Origin: G963668655 sp963668655
GTDB taxonomy: Bacteria; Myxococcota_A; SURF-8
DNA length: 64,000 nt
Assembly: GCA_963668655.2 (NCBI GenBank)
Contig: CAXXPQ010000004.1
Location: 434,001-498,000, forward strand
Direction: 5' to 3'
Below are positions 50,912 to 60,207 of this stretch, piece by piece (the first letter of the stretch is position 1; each line of letters begins with the position of its first letter). Both the position numbers and the translations under genes were made by a program. The notes under the pieces were generated by a model. It saw only the letters and a list, made by a program, of their open reading frames with translations, was not told where the DNA came from and did not search any database.

Positions 50912-53596
50912 TCAATCTTCCGCAACCAGCATGAATCCTTCGGCGGTCTGTACAAGAATGCCGGAGAGGAAACCATTCGTCTCCCAAGATGAACCGAAAA
51001 CGGAAATCCGCAAGTCCGGCCGGCCACCGGGTCGAACGCGCGCCGAGACGCCGATTCCTAAATTTCGAGCCGTTTCCACGCTTTCCATCCGGATCCGCAT
51101 TCCCAGATAATCCGCAGGCCGAGAGGAAGCATTCAAGCTGGCGGGAGCAGGGTCATCCGGAATGGTAAGCGCGCAGAAATCCGCCAGATCCAGACGCTCC
51201 GCTTCCAGAACCAATTGTAAACCCTCATATCGAACCACGGCGTAGAGATCGAACCAGCGGCCGGGCTCCACGATCAACGGCCGCGAGGCCATGCGCACCC
51301 GCACTCCCGCGCGCATGGAGGCGGAATCGTCCTGGGCATAGAAACCGTCCGCCGCTAGCGCCGTCACCTGAATCGAGGGAACGAGCGTCCGTGCGCCTTC
51401 GGGCATGCGCCATTTTCCATTTCCCTGAAGCTCGGCGATTCGTCGGGTGGGCGGAGCCGGACGTTCGGGCCGGTGCGCTTCATGACGTTTGGTGTTGGAT
51501 TTTCCTCCCGATTCCGCGAGGTTGCATCCGATTCCCGCACGCCGTGGACAATCCGCCGGTTCCAGGCTGGCCAACTCGCAGGCGTCCCCGATGCCGTTGT
51601 CGTTCCGGTCCATCTGATCCGCATTGTTGATACGAGGACAGTTGTCCGTGTCCGAGGCGATCCCGTCCTGGTCCGGGTCGTCATCCACCGGCGTTTCCGG
51701 AACGGCCGGATACAGCACGGCGGGTTGCGGATTGTGCTTGAAAGTGCAGACGTTCTCGGCCTGGTCGGCCTCGTATTCGTCGGATCCCGGGCAGAAGAAC
51801 AGCGGCAGCACCTCGAACAGGTACTTGTCCTCGTCCGCCGCCGCCTCGCGTAGCGGCGTCAGCGCCGTATCCAGTTCGGTGAGAATATCCGCCAGCGTCT
51901 GATTTTTCTGGTCGTCCGTGCTCTCGGAGGCTTTCACGCACAGCATCTTCGCGTGCCCGCAGACATCCAGCGGTTCGCAAAACTCGTTATAAGGAACAAA
52001 GTCCGCATCTCCGTATACCGGCTCGCCGCCGATGAGCGTCAGCCGGATGTCCCAGGCCCGCGCCTGGAGAATGGTTCCGTAAGGGCGGCGACGTCCGTCC
52101 TCGTCTGCCGCAACGATGCTCAGATCCGCCAGTTTGCCCGTCTCCAGGCTTCCGATCCGATCTTCGATGGCCATGCTTGCCGCCGCTTCCCGGGTGACCA
52201 TACCCACCAGATCCTTGCTACTCAGCAGGCCGTCCCAGTAGGTTTCCGAAACGAACGACGCACAACGCATCTCCTGCAACTGGCTCAACGATCCGGACGG
52301 CGTCCAGTCCGGGCCCAGGCTGACCTGCACCCCCAGATTCAACGCGGTGGGGATATTGGTGGTCTGGCCGTAGAGGTCGATGTTGCTGCGCGGCGACCAG
52401 ACAAGCTTCGAGCCGCCGCAGGCCATGAGCGTCAGTTCCTCCGTATAGCCGCCCGTGGAGTGAATTCCCACCAGTTGCGGCGTGAGCATGGTCAGGTTCG
52501 GGCGCGTGTCGTCCGGCATGGAAAGATCGTGGAATTCCGTGCGGTTGTGATCCTCCACCACGCCTTCGGCCAAGTGCAGCAGAAGCGCCGTGGTGTCGCC
52601 CGACTCGAAGCGGCCGCAATAATTGCCCACTTGGTCCGCATCGTTCGTAATGGTGCGGATTTCGTAAATATTCGTCTGCATGCGATCCGCGTCCAGCCCG
52701 GAATAGCTGGTGGCCAGATCCAGGTTGCGTACCATGTGGTTGAAGCAGCGCCGCATCTGACAGGCCCCGGCCACGCCCGTCGTACCGTGGATCATCATGC
52801 GCGCCTCCGCCCATTTCTGCATGGCGCACTCGTGATCGTCCTTCAAGCCGTTGTAATAAGCCTTGAGCTGGTTCTGATAGTCTTCATCGTCGGGCCAGTC
52901 GTGGCGTGTCTCGTACATGCCACCCAGACGACGGCAAGTACAGTCCGCGTCCGTCTCCGGATCGCAGTCGTATCGGCAACCCAGGTTTCCCGGATGTTTC
53001 CAGCGCGGAATCGTGTTGTACCAGCTATGGTTGTGCGGATCGAGCATGCCCGGCAGGATCACGCCTTCCGCACAGAATACGGAAGCCGCCGCATAATCCT
53101 CGTGCCCACTGCAATCCTCCGCGGCGCAAAGAATTTCACCGCTTTGCCGATCGGTAAGCACCTCGCCGTTCAGCCAGGCTTCGTCCGGCGTGACCACGGT
53201 TCCCTTGAACAGAAAAACATCTTCGGATCCGGCGGACGGTGTACAGGACCGGATCTCGCCTTCCAGCGCAGGTTCGTCCCATTCCGATTCGACTTCCACG
53301 TCTTTTTCCGACAGAGCTTCGTCTTCTTCCTCCAAGTCTTCCATTTCCTCCGCATCTCCGTCGGCGAACTCCTCTTCCTCCGCATCATCGCCGTCGGCAG
53401 AGGCATCCATATCCGTATCGGAATCACCGTCCGCATCCTCAAGGTCGCCGTCCGGCAATCCCTCGTCAATCTCGGAAGGACTTCCATCCACGTCCGAATC
53501 ACCGTCCGATGAATTCTCGTCACCTCCGCAGGCGGACAGCAGCAAAACCAAGGTCAGCATGACGAACAACATACCCGATCGGGAGGAGAACGGCAT
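50912..53596 (-). CDS. amidohydrolase-family lipoprotein with acidic DGD linker
   Basis: 894 residues from ATG 53596 (AAGGAG upstream). A lipobox (LLLSAC) is followed by about 100 residues of Asp/Glu/Gly-rich linker. The amidohydrolase barrel carries its metal ligands: HNH in PGMLDPHNHSW, His in LLHLAEG, His in GIHSTGG, and Asp in SLGPDWTPSG, matching the chlorohydrolase/cytosine-deaminase-like subfamily. Near residue 650 is a thrombospondin type 3-like calcium repeat (DPDQDGIASDTDNCP, MDRNDNGIGDAC). The last 200 residues are strand-rich and unidentified. It should be a surface-bound hydrolase; many extra Cys suggest disulfides. The substrate is unknown. Confidence 0.85.
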   Translation of the reverse strand: MPFSSRSGMLFVMLTLVLLLSACGGDENSSDGDSDVDGSPSEIDEGLPDGDLEDADGDSDTDMDASADGDDAEEEEFADGDAEEMEDLEEEDEALSEKDVEVESEWDEPALEGEIRSCTPSAGSEDVFLFKGTVVTPDEAWLNGEVLTDRQSGEILCAAEDCSGHEDYAAASVFCAEGVILPGMLDPHNHSWYNTIPRWKHPGNLGCRYDCDPETDADCTCRRLGGMYETRHDWPDDEDYQNQLKAYYNGLKDDHECAMQKWAEARMMIHGTTGVAGACQMRRCFNHMVRNLDLATSYSGLDADRMQTNIYEIRTITNDADQVGNYCGRFESGDTTALLLHLAEGVVEDHNRTEFHDLSMPDDTRPNLTMLTPQLVGIHSTGGYTEELTLMACGGSKLVWSPRSNIDLYGQTTNIPTALNLGVQVSLGPDWTPSGSLSQLQEMRCASFVSETYWDGLLSSKDLVGMVTREAAASMAIEDRIGSLETGKLADLSIVAADEDGRRRPYGTILQARAWDIRLTLIGGEPVYGDADFVPYNEFCEPLDVCGHAKMLCVKASESTDDQKNQTLADILTELDTALTPLREAAADEDKYLFEVLPLFFCPGSDEYEADQAENVCTFKHNPQPAVLYPAVPETPVDDDPDQDGIASDTDNCPRINNADQMDRNDNGIGDACELASLEPADCPRRAGIGCNLAESGGKSNTKRHEAHRPERPAPPTRRIAELQGNGKWRMPEGARTLVPSIQVTALAADGFYAQDDSASMRAGVRVRMASRPLIVEPGRWFDLYAVVRYEGLQLVLEAERLDLADFCALTIPDDPAPASLNASSRPADYLGMRIRMESVETARNLGIGVSARVRPGGRPDLRISVFGSSWETNGFLSGILVQTAEGFMLVAED

Positions 53597-53658
53597 GGGA
53601 CGCTCCTTGCCTGCGAGAAGGACCACGGGAGAATGAAAACGATAGATATCCAATAGGC

Positions 53659-53687
53659 ATTGTACTCCAGCGTCAAGGAAGGATCAA
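53659..53687 (-). promoter_or_regulatory. sigma70 promoter of the amidohydrolase lipoprotein
   Basis: TTGATC (53682-53687), 17 bases, TACAAT (53659-53664) on the minus strand. The start near 53652 gives a leader of about 55 bases, which places the inverted-repeat nest upstream of and outside this transcript. Confidence 0.6.
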
Positions 53688-53736
53688 GAGCCCCCATACC
53701 GCGATAAAAAACGTCGAATCCGACACGCAGCGCCGC

Positions 53737-54081
53737 CCCTCTTTCGGGACAGACACGCACGAATCTCCCCCGGTCTGGCATGGGTTTTTGCAGCCGGCAC
53801 GCCTTTTGCGCCGGAACGAAAATTGCAAACCATTGATATCGCTACGATTGCAGATCGCAATTTCCGTGCCGGATGACAAAAGGCGTGCCGGATCGGCTCT
53901 CGGAAAACGGGAGAGAGTCCGGAAAAGTTCCCGTCGTTTGCGCCCATCCCAAGGGTAAGACACAAGATGAGTTTTCAGTTTGTTTTCCGAGAGCCTGGCA
54001 AAAACCATGCCAGACCGGGGAGGGAGCAGGTGTTGGCGAAGGGGCCTCGATGCCTGTCCGGAAAATCTTTCCGAAAGAGGG
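53737..54081. repeat. nested inverted repeats able to form a branched structure
   Basis: Four perfect or near-perfect inverted repeats are nested. F: 53737-53747 with 54071-54081 (11 bp). A: 53768-53790 with 53999-54020 (22 of 23). Inside A lie two side-by-side hairpins, B: 53794-53808 with 53877-53891 (15 bp, extended by imperfect pairing that includes 53820-53826 with 53857-53863), and D: 53896-53908 with 53982-53994 (13 bp). Gaps between A, B and D arms are only 3-4 bases, so they would stack as a three-way junction. No protein-coding signal is convincing here. Confidence 0.75.
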
Positions 54082-54190
54082 ACGGCAGGGAAGTGGCAAA
54101 CCCGCACGGAACGAAAAACACAGGACAAACGAAGGGCAAGCGGTGTAGAAATGTGGGGCTGGCGCGAAAGCCGCAAGGCGTGGCGAACGT

Positions 54191-55345
54191 TCAACCGTCG
54201 CCTTTCCTGGGCCGGAGCACGGCTTTCCCGAAACGTCGGACGATGGCGTCCCGGGCCTGAAGGACATCCCGCTTTTTCTCGCATTCCTTATCGAAAAGTC
54301 CCATCTGGCCGCCGGAGTGAAAATCCGAAATCCCCAGACCAATCAGCCGTACGGGACGATTTCCGAATCCGGCCTTGCGGAAAAGTTCCCAGGCGGCTCG
54401 GAAAATCTCTCCGTCGATGTCGGTGGAATCGGGCAGGCGGCACTGCCGGGTGCGGGTTTCGAAACCCTGAAAGCGGATTTTCAACGTGACGGTTCTTCCT
54501 CGCAGTTGCTTCTTTCGCGCGATCCGTCCGACCTCTTCCGCCTGCGCGTGCAGGCAATCTCTTAGTATCTCCGGATCGTTACAGTCCTCCATGAAGGTCC
54601 GTTCCTTGGAGATGGATTTCCGCTCCCGACCGGTTTCCACCCGATCGGAACCCAATCCCCGAGCCTGCGCGAACAACATCGCCCCGGCATTTTCACCAAG
54701 CATTCCCGCCAGATCGGTTTCGGAAAAGCACCGAAGCTGTTCGATGGTCATGATCCCTTGCCGATGCAATTTCTCCACCAGGATACGGCCCGCCCCGCGC
54801 AGCCGGGAGACAGGCATCGGGGCCAGGAAGTTCAGGACGTCTTCGACGTGAACAACAGTCAGTCCATCGGGTTTCCGGTAGTCCGAGGCGATTTTGGCGA
54901 TCAGTCGATTGGGGCCGACGCCCACCGAGGCGGTAAGTCCGGTGCGCTCCCGGATACGGTTTCTGGCCAGTTGCCCGATCTCCTCCGGCGTCCCGAACAG
55001 GCGCTCCAGCCCGCTGATGTCCAGAAAAGCCTCGTCGATGGAAACGGGCTCCACCACGGGGCTGATTTCTCCAAGGATCTCCATGATCTTCTCGGATTCG
55101 AGAATATAGCGCCGCATGTCCGGCGTGAGATAAACGCCGTCGGGGCAGAGCCGCCAGGCGGTGGAGATAGGCATGGCGGAACGGACGCCGAAGACGCGAG
55201 CCTCGTAGGAGCAGGTGGAAACCACGCCCCGGCCGCCAGGTTTGGCCCCGATGATGACCGGTTTTCCTTGCAGATCGGGATTATCTCGCTGCTCCACGGC
55301 GGCGAAGAAGGCGTCCATATCGAGGTGCATCACCCAACGCGTCAT
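54191..55345 (-). CDS. dinB: DNA polymerase IV
   Basis: 384 residues from ATG 55345, whose ATGA overlaps the stop of the upstream radical SAM gene. Y-family polymerase: the catalytic HLDMDAFFAAVEQ and SIDEAFLDIS acidic motifs, SYEARVFGVRSAMP, and the thumb helix-hairpin-helix (PVSRLRGAGRILVEKLHRQGI). The little-finger domain follows (RERKSISKERTF). A C-terminal QMGLFDKE resembles the beta-clamp binding motif. It performs error-prone translesion synthesis. No LexA box was recognised upstream, because the gene sits behind another open frame. Confidence 0.94.
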   Translation of the reverse strand: MTRWVMHLDMDAFFAAVEQRDNPDLQGKPVIIGAKPGGRGVVSTCSYEARVFGVRSAMPISTAWRLCPDGVYLTPDMRRYILESEKIMEILGEISPVVEPVSIDEAFLDISGLERLFGTPEEIGQLARNRIRERTGLTASVGVGPNRLIAKIASDYRKPDGLTVVHVEDVLNFLAPMPVSRLRGAGRILVEKLHRQGIMTIEQLRCFSETDLAGMLGENAGAMLFAQARGLGSDRVETGRERKSISKERTFMEDCNDPEILRDCLHAQAEEVGRIARKKQLRGRTVTLKIRFQGFETRTRQCRLPDSTDIDGEIFRAAWELFRKAGFGNRPVRLIGLGISDFHSGGQMGLFDKECEKKRDVLQARDAIVRRFGKAVLRPRKGDG

Positions 55346-56652
55346 GACGATTTTTCCATGGGATTCAGCTCGGAATCGCCGTGAATGGCCAGGTATCCGG
55401 CATATACTCCCGTGCAATCGCCTCGCCGTGCGCAGGTCGCGCAGCGGGGAGCGAACTCCGTCTCGAAGCCTTGCCGGGCGTCGTGTTCCCGACGATCGAT
55501 CAGTTCCTGTTCGTCCGAACGGTGGCTGAGCACGTCGGGATCCCGACCCGCCTGCAGACAGGGAATGAACAGGTTCAGTCGTTCGCGCACGGACGGGAAA
55601 AGATCGCCGATTCTGGGAGTGATCTCCGGGACCGGCAGACGGCTCGGACCTTCGTTTCTGGGAAACTGGAAAACGCCGAAAACCGCCCCCCGTTTTCGGC
55701 ACCAATCCGGAATGAGGTGCAATTCCTCCCGGTTCAAGGTCAAAGGAACACCATGGATCTCCACGGCGACACCACTTTCCCGCGCCCATTTCAACACGTT
55801 CTCGGTGTCCCGGAAGTGTCCGTTGCGCCCCACCACGGCGTCATGCGTGGTGGCGGTGACGCCGTAAATCGGCAAATAAAGCCTTTTCAAGCCGTATTTC
55901 GCCAATTTTTTCAGCATCGGCCGATCCAACTCCTTCACCGCGCTGCTTTCCAACCGGATATCGCGAAATCCGCGCCGGGCCGCCAGGTCCACGATGGACG
56001 GCAGGTGCGGATGCCGACTGGGCTCACCGCTGCCGATTTTCAGATAGGCGTTTTCATCGGCGGCTTTTCCAAGGGCAATCGCGGCCTGGTACACCTGTTC
56101 GAAAAGAAAGAAATCGGTGGGAAAGCCGTGATCGGGCCAGACAGAGCGCGTACAGAAGGCGCAGGCCAGCCCGCAGGGAATCTGGCCGAATTTCAACATG
56201 GCACTTTGCTGCAAGGGCAAAGTCTCCGGATCCATGCGTTCCAGCGGGCTCCGGTTCCAGTCGATGTCTCCGAGCAGGTTTTGGGGGAAAAGAATCGGCA
56301 GCAGGCGATCGATCCGCGCCTCCAGCGTTTTCAAGCGATGAGCCAGAAAGCGAGCCACTTTGCCGAGAAGCATCCGCTCGTCTCCGTAAGCGTCTTTCAT
56401 GTCCACGATCAAGGAGAGAATCCGGGTGTCCGAAAAGGATTTACGGTAGGGCGGCCAGCGGTGCTGCAAAAGGAAATCCGCCAGGCGGCGCTCCGAATCC
56501 GCCCGAAAGGCATGAATGGCTTCAAAGTCCCCGGAGAGCCTCCATTCCAGCCCGGGAAAATCGTCCGGCGCAGGAAGGAGGAAGGAGGACAGCCGCTCGA
56601 CGGTCCAGCCGAGCAGGGTCGGCGGCCAAATCTTTTCCAACGATGGTTTCAT
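55342..56652 (-). CDS. radical SAM protein of unknown function, coupled to dinB
   Basis: 436 residues from ATG 56652; the longer frame overlaps the histidine kinase gene. About 150 N-terminal residues have no recognised domain. The iron-sulfur cluster motif is C160, C164, C167 (CGLACAFC), followed by KIGSGEPSRHP and LYLPIYGVT, the usual barrel strands. Near the end a Cys group (CATCARRGDCTGVYAGYL) resembles a SPASM/twitch auxiliary-cluster region. Radical SAM enzymes with such C-termini often modify peptides or proteins. The stop overlaps the dinB start by four bases, indicating translational coupling. Confidence 0.82.
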   Translation of the reverse strand: MKPSLEKIWPPTLLGWTVERLSSFLLPAPDDFPGLEWRLSGDFEAIHAFRADSERRLADFLLQHRWPPYRKSFSDTRILSLIVDMKDAYGDERMLLGKVARFLAHRLKTLEARIDRLLPILFPQNLLGDIDWNRSPLERMDPETLPLQQSAMLKFGQIPCGLACAFCTRSVWPDHGFPTDFFLFEQVYQAAIALGKAADENAYLKIGSGEPSRHPHLPSIVDLAARRGFRDIRLESSAVKELDRPMLKKLAKYGLKRLYLPIYGVTATTHDAVVGRNGHFRDTENVLKWARESGVAVEIHGVPLTLNREELHLIPDWCRKRGAVFGVFQFPRNEGPSRLPVPEITPRIGDLFPSVRERLNLFIPCLQAGRDPDVLSHRSDEQELIDRREHDARQGFETEFAPRCATCARRGDCTGVYAGYLAIHGDSELNPMEKSS

Positions 56653-56694
56653 TCTTATCCAATGGCTGTTCCGAAGGGAAAAACACCGAAACCA

Positions 56695-56723
56695 AGTATA
56701 CCTGTTTTCCAAAACGTCCAAAA
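56695..56723 (-). promoter_or_regulatory. possible promoter of the radical SAM-dinB unit
   Basis: TATACT (minus strand, 56695-56700) is 5 of 6 to consensus; a suitable -35 is poor (TTTTGG at 17 bases). It would allow expression independent of the upstream kinase gene. Confidence 0.35.
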
Positions 56724-56737
56724 GGAGAAATCGCGTA

Positions 56738-59700
56738 TTATCCGCGCTTTCCGGCCACCATGGAAGGCGTGGAAGAATCGTCCAGAATTTCGCGAACCTT
56801 GCGGGCGATGATTTCCGGAGAGTAGGGCTTGGGCAGGAAATTGACCTCGCGGTTGCGAACACCATGGCGTAAAATAATGTCGTCCGTATATCCGGACGTG
56901 AAAAGAATTTTGATTCCAGGCCGATCGGCGACGATTTCATCCGCCAGTTCCCGACCGTTCATCCCCGGCATAACGATGTCGGTAACCAGAATATGGATAT
57001 CGCCCTGAAACTCGCGGCCTCTTTCAAGCGCTTCCTCGCCATGGGCCGCCTCGATCACATGGTAACCGAGACGATGCAAGGTTCGGATGGCGATTTCCCT
57101 TACCAGCCGCTCGTCTTCCACGAATAAAATCGTTTCCGTTCCCGTGGGCCAGTCTCCCAGATTCAGGGATTCCACCGGCGAATCTTGCCTCTTTTCCTGG
57201 CTGCGAGGCAACAGAACCCGGAACTCGGTTCCCCTGCCGATCTCTGAAATTACTTCGATATGCCCACCGTGCTGTTCGATGATACCGTAAACCATGGCCA
57301 GACCGAGGCCGGTGCCTTTGCCCTTGGACTTGGTGGTGAAAAAGGGCTCGAAAATCCGCAAACGGGTTTCCTCGTCGATTCCGCTTCCCGTATCGATGAC
57401 ACGAATCACGATATAATCGCCCGGATTCAGACTTTCCGATTTTTCGGATATTTGCTCATCGACGCGTCGGTTTTCCGTTTCGATACGGAGCGTCCCGCCC
57501 GTCGGCATGGCGTCGCGGGCATTCACCGCCAGATTGACCAGAACCTGTTCGATCTGGCCCGCGTCGGCCCGGATTTCCCAGGGATCCTCGGCAAGTCTTG
57601 TTTCCAGACGCACGGTTTCTCCGAGAATGGGCGCAAGCATTTTCTTCAAGTCTTCCACCAAGTCGTTCAGATTCAGCGCTCTAAGCGTGAAGAACTGCTT
57701 GCGACTGAAGGCAAGAAGTTGGCGGGTAAGATTCGCCGCCCGGGAGGAAGCGCGTTCCACTTCCTGCAACAATTCCTGGGCCGAATCCTCCGAATCGATT
57801 TCCATACGCGCCAGAGCCAGATTTCCGTTGATTCCGGTCAGAATGTTGTTGAAATCGTGGGCGACGCCTCCCGCCAGACGACCGATGGCCTCCATTTTCT
57901 GGGATTGGCGCAGTTGATCTTCCAAGGCCCGCTGCTTAAACTCCGCTTGTTTGCGTTCCGAGATATCCCTGGAAACACCGGAGATCAGGAAAGAATCCTC
58001 GTTGCCATCCATCAGTCTCGACCCGGACACCTCCAGCCAGATCCTGGATCCGTCCTTATGAATATGCTCGGCTTCCAGATGGAAACGGCTGGTTTCCGGC
58101 CAGTTGTCCATCAGATGCAGTAGTTCCTTTCCCGCAGCCTGAAGGGAAGCGGGTGTGAGAACGTCTTCCAAGCACTGTGTCTTCGCCTCTTCGTCCGTGT
58201 ATCCGAGAATGGTGGTCAGCGCGCTGGAGGCGAAAAGGAAATGAGAGGCCTTCATGTCATAGGTCCAGACGATGACGTTGGCATGCTCCAGAATCAGTTC
58301 GTATTTCTGTTCCACCTCTTTCAACATATTCTGAGCGTGCATCCATTCCGTGATATCGCGGATGAAGATCAGCAGATTGGTCCGGCCATCCACTTCCATC
58401 GGACAGCCGGAAAGCAGGCAAAGAACCGGACCGTTAACGCTGTTGAAAGTGATTTCCAGATTGGTTATCAAACCGTTTCGACGAAACTCGTCGAGCATTC
58501 GCTCCCGGTCCTTCGGATCCACCCATAATTCCAACTCCTTGGAGGTCTTTCCAATCGCCTCCTTGCGACTGAATCCCGTCAACCGGGTAAAACCCTTGTT
58601 GATATCCAGGATCATGCCGTCTTCCTGTCGGCTGACCACGATGGAATCGGGGGACGTATTGAAAGCGGTACGGAACCATTTCTCGCTGATACGGAGTTCT
58701 TCTTCCACTTTCTTTCGATTGGCGATCTCGGAATGAAGTCGGAAAACCGTCGCCTGAAGATCCGTGGTTCGCGCCCGGACCGTATGTTCCAGTTTGCTCT
58801 TGTAATCCTCCGTGATATTCCGTATGCGGTCGGCCAGAGCGAAGGACAACAGGATACCTCCCAGATCCAGGCCGAAAAGCAAGGCGTTCCGGGTCAAGAC
58901 ATTGGCCGGAAACAACCCCACAAGCATCAATAGGAAAACGGCAGAACTGCTTAACATGAACGTCCAGGCCAACAGATAGTAGCGTGCCGGACGGTATCCT
59001 TGTCGCCAAGCGAACAGCGCCGCGGTTCCAAGGCCGAAAATGCTGAAAAAGGCCACGATGGCGATCAGATGGCTTGCCAGGAAATAATCGAAAGGAATCA
59101 GGGCAAGAAACGCCACGGCCAGGACCGTTTTGGCTTTCAGAAATCGATCGTGGCGCGGAAGTATTTCACTCGTATTCAGAAAACGGCGCGAAAACGCCAA
59201 TCCGAGAATGAGAGTGGAGGTGGACAGCAACAGCGGCAGACGATTCATCCCGGTTACGGGAGACAACCATAGAAACGGGTGAACGAAACCATCGATCACC
59301 ATCCAGTAAAGAAAAAAGGCCGTCAGGAAAAGCAGGTAATAAATATACGTCCGATCCCGAAGGGAAAAATACAGCAGTAAGTTATAAAAAACCAACGCCA
59401 GAAGAATGCCCAAGGCCAGACCGTACAGCAGTGTGGAACGGAATGTCTTGCCGAGCAAATCCTTTGCGTCCCACAGGCGCAAGCCCAAAAGGAGGGTCTC
59501 CTTCGTCTCGTAACGAAGATAGATGACGAAGTTCCCGTTCAGGTTTTCCGGAATAAGAAACGACACGTTTCCGGTGACAAGATCCTGTTCGCTTGGAGGA
59601 AACAACAACCCCAGCGGTTTGTGAACCACCAGTTGATCGTTTTTCACGAAAAAAACGTCCAGACGATCCAGTAAAGGCATTTCCGTCTCGACGATCCAAC

Positions 59701-60013
59701 GTTCGTCCTGGTATCGCTTTTCCATGTTCAGATAAATCCGGGTCCAGTAGACGGAGCGCTGCATGCCGAAATTCGGATTGGTTTCGGTGCTTTGGACGAA
59801 CCGTCGCGCCTGCACGGGATTGCGCACATCGTCCAGCGACCAAACGCCTTCAGGATCTTCCAGGTAGTCCAGATGAAGCCCCAACGGCATTCCCGACACC
59901 GCCGGATTCACGGAAACGGACCGGGCCGCCTCGCTGATTCCCCCGAAGAAAAGGCCGCTCCACAAGGACAATCCCAGAAGCCAAACCATCCGGCGGGAAA
60001 CAAACCGATCCAT
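56738..60013 (-). CDS. hybrid sensor histidine kinase (7TMR-DISM, two PAS, HisKA, HATPase, receiver)
   Basis: 1091 residues from ATG 60013. A signal peptide and a DISMED2-type periplasmic domain (about 30-180; VYWTRIYLNMEKRY) precede seven membrane segments (190-400, 7TMR-DISM family) and a coiled coil. Two PAS domains follow (WFRTAFNTSPDSIVVS; YELILEHANVIVWT, with the PAC-type ISERKQAEF). Then come HisKA with the phospho-acceptor His in GVAHDFNNILTGINGN, HATPase with the N, G1 and G2 boxes (VNLAVNARDAMP, DTGSGI, GTGLGLAMVYGI), and a receiver with Asp in LVTDIVMPGMNG. DISM receptors often sense carbohydrates or related ligands. It has no adjacent output regulator. Confidence 0.92.
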   Translation of the reverse strand: MDRFVSRRMVWLLGLSLWSGLFFGGISEAARSVSVNPAVSGMPLGLHLDYLEDPEGVWSLDDVRNPVQARRFVQSTETNPNFGMQRSVYWTRIYLNMEKRYQDERWIVETEMPLLDRLDVFFVKNDQLVVHKPLGLLFPPSEQDLVTGNVSFLIPENLNGNFVIYLRYETKETLLLGLRLWDAKDLLGKTFRSTLLYGLALGILLALVFYNLLLYFSLRDRTYIYYLLFLTAFFLYWMVIDGFVHPFLWLSPVTGMNRLPLLLSTSTLILGLAFSRRFLNTSEILPRHDRFLKAKTVLAVAFLALIPFDYFLASHLIAIVAFFSIFGLGTAALFAWRQGYRPARYYLLAWTFMLSSSAVFLLMLVGLFPANVLTRNALLFGLDLGGILLSFALADRIRNITEDYKSKLEHTVRARTTDLQATVFRLHSEIANRKKVEEELRISEKWFRTAFNTSPDSIVVSRQEDGMILDINKGFTRLTGFSRKEAIGKTSKELELWVDPKDRERMLDEFRRNGLITNLEITFNSVNGPVLCLLSGCPMEVDGRTNLLIFIRDITEWMHAQNMLKEVEQKYELILEHANVIVWTYDMKASHFLFASSALTTILGYTDEEAKTQCLEDVLTPASLQAAGKELLHLMDNWPETSRFHLEAEHIHKDGSRIWLEVSGSRLMDGNEDSFLISGVSRDISERKQAEFKQRALEDQLRQSQKMEAIGRLAGGVAHDFNNILTGINGNLALARMEIDSEDSAQELLQEVERASSRAANLTRQLLAFSRKQFFTLRALNLNDLVEDLKKMLAPILGETVRLETRLAEDPWEIRADAGQIEQVLVNLAVNARDAMPTGGTLRIETENRRVDEQISEKSESLNPGDYIVIRVIDTGSGIDEETRLRIFEPFFTTKSKGKGTGLGLAMVYGIIEQHGGHIEVISEIGRGTEFRVLLPRSQEKRQDSPVESLNLGDWPTGTETILFVEDERLVREIAIRTLHRLGYHVIEAAHGEEALERGREFQGDIHILVTDIVMPGMNGRELADEIVADRPGIKILFTSGYTDDIILRHGVRNREVNFLPKPYSPEIIARKVREILDDSSTPSMVAGKRG

Positions 60014-60084
60014 CAATTTGTACCGAATCGCGGAAAACCTTTCAAATCATGCCCTCTTCCAATAAAAATCACACCTCCCACCCC

Positions 60085-60112
60085 GTTATACTATCGGCGT
60101 TCCCCATGATAA
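60085..60112 (-). promoter_or_regulatory. sigma70-type promoter of the hybrid kinase
   Basis: TTATCA (60107-60112), 16 bases, TATAAC (60085-60090) on the minus strand. The -10 is 5 of 6 and the -35 4 of 6 to consensus. Confidence 0.5.
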
Positions 60113-60207
60113 CTTTATATTGGATCGTTCTCCTTTCCTCCGAAGATAAAAATCTCCATCCCCTCGAAATAACATGGAATTTCCTAGGGAGCCCGGAAAG
60201 GATCGCG

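Larger units (their letters stand above)
53597..54190. other. intergenic region between dinB and the amidohydrolase gene
   Basis: This 594-base region contains the amidohydrolase promoter and the nested repeats. Frames of up to about 200 residues stay open across it on the minus strand, but they have no domain, signal or start site and pass through the palindromes. More imperfect repeats (for example CGGAACGAAAA at 53812 and 54107) extend to about 54165. Confidence 0.6.

Noticed and set aside
53673..54342. Open frames of about 200 residues across the palindromic nest
   Set aside because: Several frames are open at once, none has a start signal or domain, and all run through the stems. Treated as non-coding, though a decayed gene is not excluded.
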